Positions 62,763 to 64,000 of a DNA stretch of 64,000 nt are shown in pieces. The notes under the pieces were generated by a model, which was not told where the DNA came from, did no database searches, and saw nothing but the letters and a program-made list of their open reading frames with translations. The position numbers were made by a program, and so were the translations under genes. This stretch comes from Lachnospiraceae bacterium (lineage in GTDB: Bacteria > Bacillota > Clostridia > Lachnospirales > Lachnospiraceae), in the NCBI GenBank assembly GCA_902363555.1, contig CABJAM010000010.1, forward strand, positions 124,001-188,000. Direction: 5' to 3'. Positions within the stretch are counted from its first letter, which is position 1; the number at the start of each line of letters is the position of its first letter.

Positions 62763-64000
62763 ATGAATTATTATTGCAATCCGTTGAATTTACCTTATAA
62801 ATATCAATTTGTAAAACATAACAATTCCATGCAGGGTGAAGGCGCCTGGCGCGTTTACCGTGAGGCTGCCGATCCGTCTCTAGTGCTTTTTAAGGACGTG
62901 TATTATCTGTTTCCGTCGATGACTGCTGGTTTTTTTACAAGCACTGATCTGTGTAACTGGGATTTCCATGAATTTTTAAGCGATATGCCAATCTACGATT
63001 ACGCACCGGATGTGCGTGTTATTGGCGACTGCCTTTATTTTTGCGCGTCCAAACGGGATGAGAATTGTTCGTTTTATTTTACAAAGGATCCATTAAAGGA
63101 ACCTTTTGAGGAAATTTCGGGCACTTTCCCGTTTTGGGATCCCAACCTGTTTTTGGACGATGATGGTCGGCTGTATTTTTACTGGGGATGTTCTAATATG
63201 ACGCCAATTTACGGTGTAGAGCTTAATCCGAAAACGATGAAACCACTGACGCCTCCTTTGGAAATGTTTGATTCAGATAATAAAACAAGAGGTTATGAAC
63301 GTGTCGGCTATGATCATGTCAGTTCTAAAAACAGGGAGGAAATTAAAGCTATGGCAGAAGCCATGATTGCACAGATGATGCAGGCGCCAGAGGAAATACG
63401 TCTGGCTAATGGCTTTGGAGATGAAGAGGCCGTCCGCCGGACCGCTTATTCCGTAATGGGGGATGATCCCTATATTGAAGGCGCATGGCTGACGAAGCAT
63501 AATGGGCTGTATTATCTTCAGTATGCGATTCCAGGAACCGAATACAATGTTTATGGCGATGGCGTTTTCGTTTCAAAAGCGCCCTTGGGGCCTTATATAC
63601 CAGCAGAAAACAATCCATATTCATATAAGCCAGGTGGCTTTATGACTGGCGCTGGACACGGCTCCACGCTGGAGGATAAGAATGGAGATTTCTGGCATAC
63701 ATCCACAATGCAAATTTCCTATAATGACGCCATGGAACGCCGTGTCGGTTTGTGGAAAGCCGGATTTGACAGTGACGGCGAACTGTATTGCGATCAACGT
63801 TATGGTGACTGGCCCGTGGCCTTGAATGCTCCGGCGTATGTAAATCCAGAGTGGATGCTGTTGTCCTACGGAAAATCAGTACGCGCCTCATCTGGAGAAG
63901 GCATGATGTATGTAACCGATGAAAATGCCCGGACCTGGTGGACATCCGATACCGCTCGCGCTGGAGAGTGGGTGGAGGTTGATCTTGGAAAAGCTATGGA
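62763..64000 (+). CDS. GH43 glycosidase, N-terminal part (module C; runs off window end)
   Basis: At least 412 codons are open to the last base, so the 3' end lies outside the window. MNYYCNPLNLPYKYQF and the whole visible length align with the GH43 at 31637: base Asp37 in EAADPSL, helper Asp in FWDPNLF, acid Glu in YIEGAWL, then GHGSTLE and CDQRYGDWP. The start of an F5/8C-like domain (WWTSDTARAGEWVEVDLG) is reached at the edge. GGGAG nine bases before ATG 62763 supports this start over the ATG at 62757. The two GH43 enzymes differ most in the loop before the acid Glu (about 175-220), so specificity may differ. The GH2 gene found at this point in module B is absent. Confidence 0.88.
   Translation, partial: MNYYCNPLNLPYKYQFVKHNNSMQGEGAWRVYREAADPSLVLFKDVYYLFPSMTAGFFTSTDLCNWDFHEFLSDMPIYDYAPDVRVIGDCLYFCASKRDENCSFYFTKDPLKEPFEEISGTFPFWDPNLFLDDDGRLYFYWGCSNMTPIYGVELNPKTMKPLTPPLEMFDSDNKTRGYERVGYDHVSSKNREEIKAMAEAMIAQMMQAPEEIRLANGFGDEEAVRRTAYSVMGDDPYIEGAWLTKHNGLYYLQYAIPGTEYNVYGDGVFVSKAPLGPYIPAENNPYSYKPGGFMTGAGHGSTLEDKNGDFWHTSTMQISYNDAMERRVGLWKAGFDSDGELYCDQRYGDWPVALNAPAYVNPEWMLLSYGKSVRASSGEGMMYVTDENARTWWTSDTARAGEWVEVDLGKAM

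Noticed and set aside
1..64000. CRISPR arrays, tRNA and rRNA genes, prophage genes and complete insertion sequences
   Set aside because: I saw no regularly spaced repeats, no tRNA or rRNA-like sequence, and no transposase or phage structural genes. Only the fold-back element and possible element ends near 45.7 kb suggest mobility.

Overview
The window looks like chromosomal DNA from a low-to-mid GC, spore-forming, anaerobic Firmicute of the class Clostridia, probably a gut Lachnospiraceae. The reasons are strong AGGAGG-type ribosome sites, YesM/YesN two-component pairs, LplB/YtcP-type sugar ABC transporters with DUF3502 lipoprotein receptors, YesL proteins, and the spore genes spoVAC and spoVAD. 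This placement rests on gene families read by eye, not on a search.

Layout. (1) 1-5023: the end of a LysR-type regulator, then a GntP-family permease, three tandem NTF2/SnoaL-like proteins and a short-chain dehydrogenase in one operon. Its substrate is unknown. (2) 5024-5559: terminators and small gene remnants, including an 11-codon spoVAD tail. (3) 5560-20973, module A: a YesM/YesN pair, a receptor with two permeases, a tannase-like hydrolase, a second orphan receptor, a GH3 enzyme, a broken GH3 and a sulfatase. (4) 21151-38021, module B: divergent sensor kinase/regulator, receptor, two permeases, YesL, GH2, GH43, tyrosine phosphatase, GH78 and an esterase. (5) 38045-46083: a TetR-type regulator divergent from a GH43 gene, spoVAC-spoVAD, a GPH-type sugar symporter, a 40-codon GH3 fragment, an agarase-like enzyme and a truncated second spoVAC. 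(6) 46155-54939: a fold-back palindromic element, an AraC regulator, a small unknown protein, GH3, GH43, a decayed esterase and GH78. (7) 54990-64000, module C: a close paralogue of module B, cut by the window end inside its GH43 gene.

How it works together (inference). Lipoprotein receptors and CUT1 permeases import oligosaccharides. No ATPase is encoded here, so a shared MsmX-like ATPase elsewhere is expected. None of the glycosidases, the esterase, the tannase-like enzyme or the sulfatase shows a signal peptide, so breakdown is intracellular. The mix (GH78 rhamnosidases, several GH43, GH2, GH3, esterases, a sulfatase, an agarase-like GH-A enzyme) suggests a rhamnose-containing, decorated polysaccharide such as rhamnogalacturonan or arabinogalactan side chains. 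A sulfated rhamnan is also possible.

The main new observations are these. A tandem GTCGGA direct repeat with 21-22 bp spacing lies 36-37 bp upstream of the -10 of three receptor genes, linking the orphan receptor operon in module A to modules B and C. A shared operator joins two promoters around the TetR gene. The middle one of three NTF2-like paralogues has lost two histidines kept by the other two. Two spoVAC copies form 337-bp direct repeats exactly 4502 bp apart around the symporter and agarase-like genes. There is also a 162-bp fold-back element and several half-decayed carbohydrate genes.
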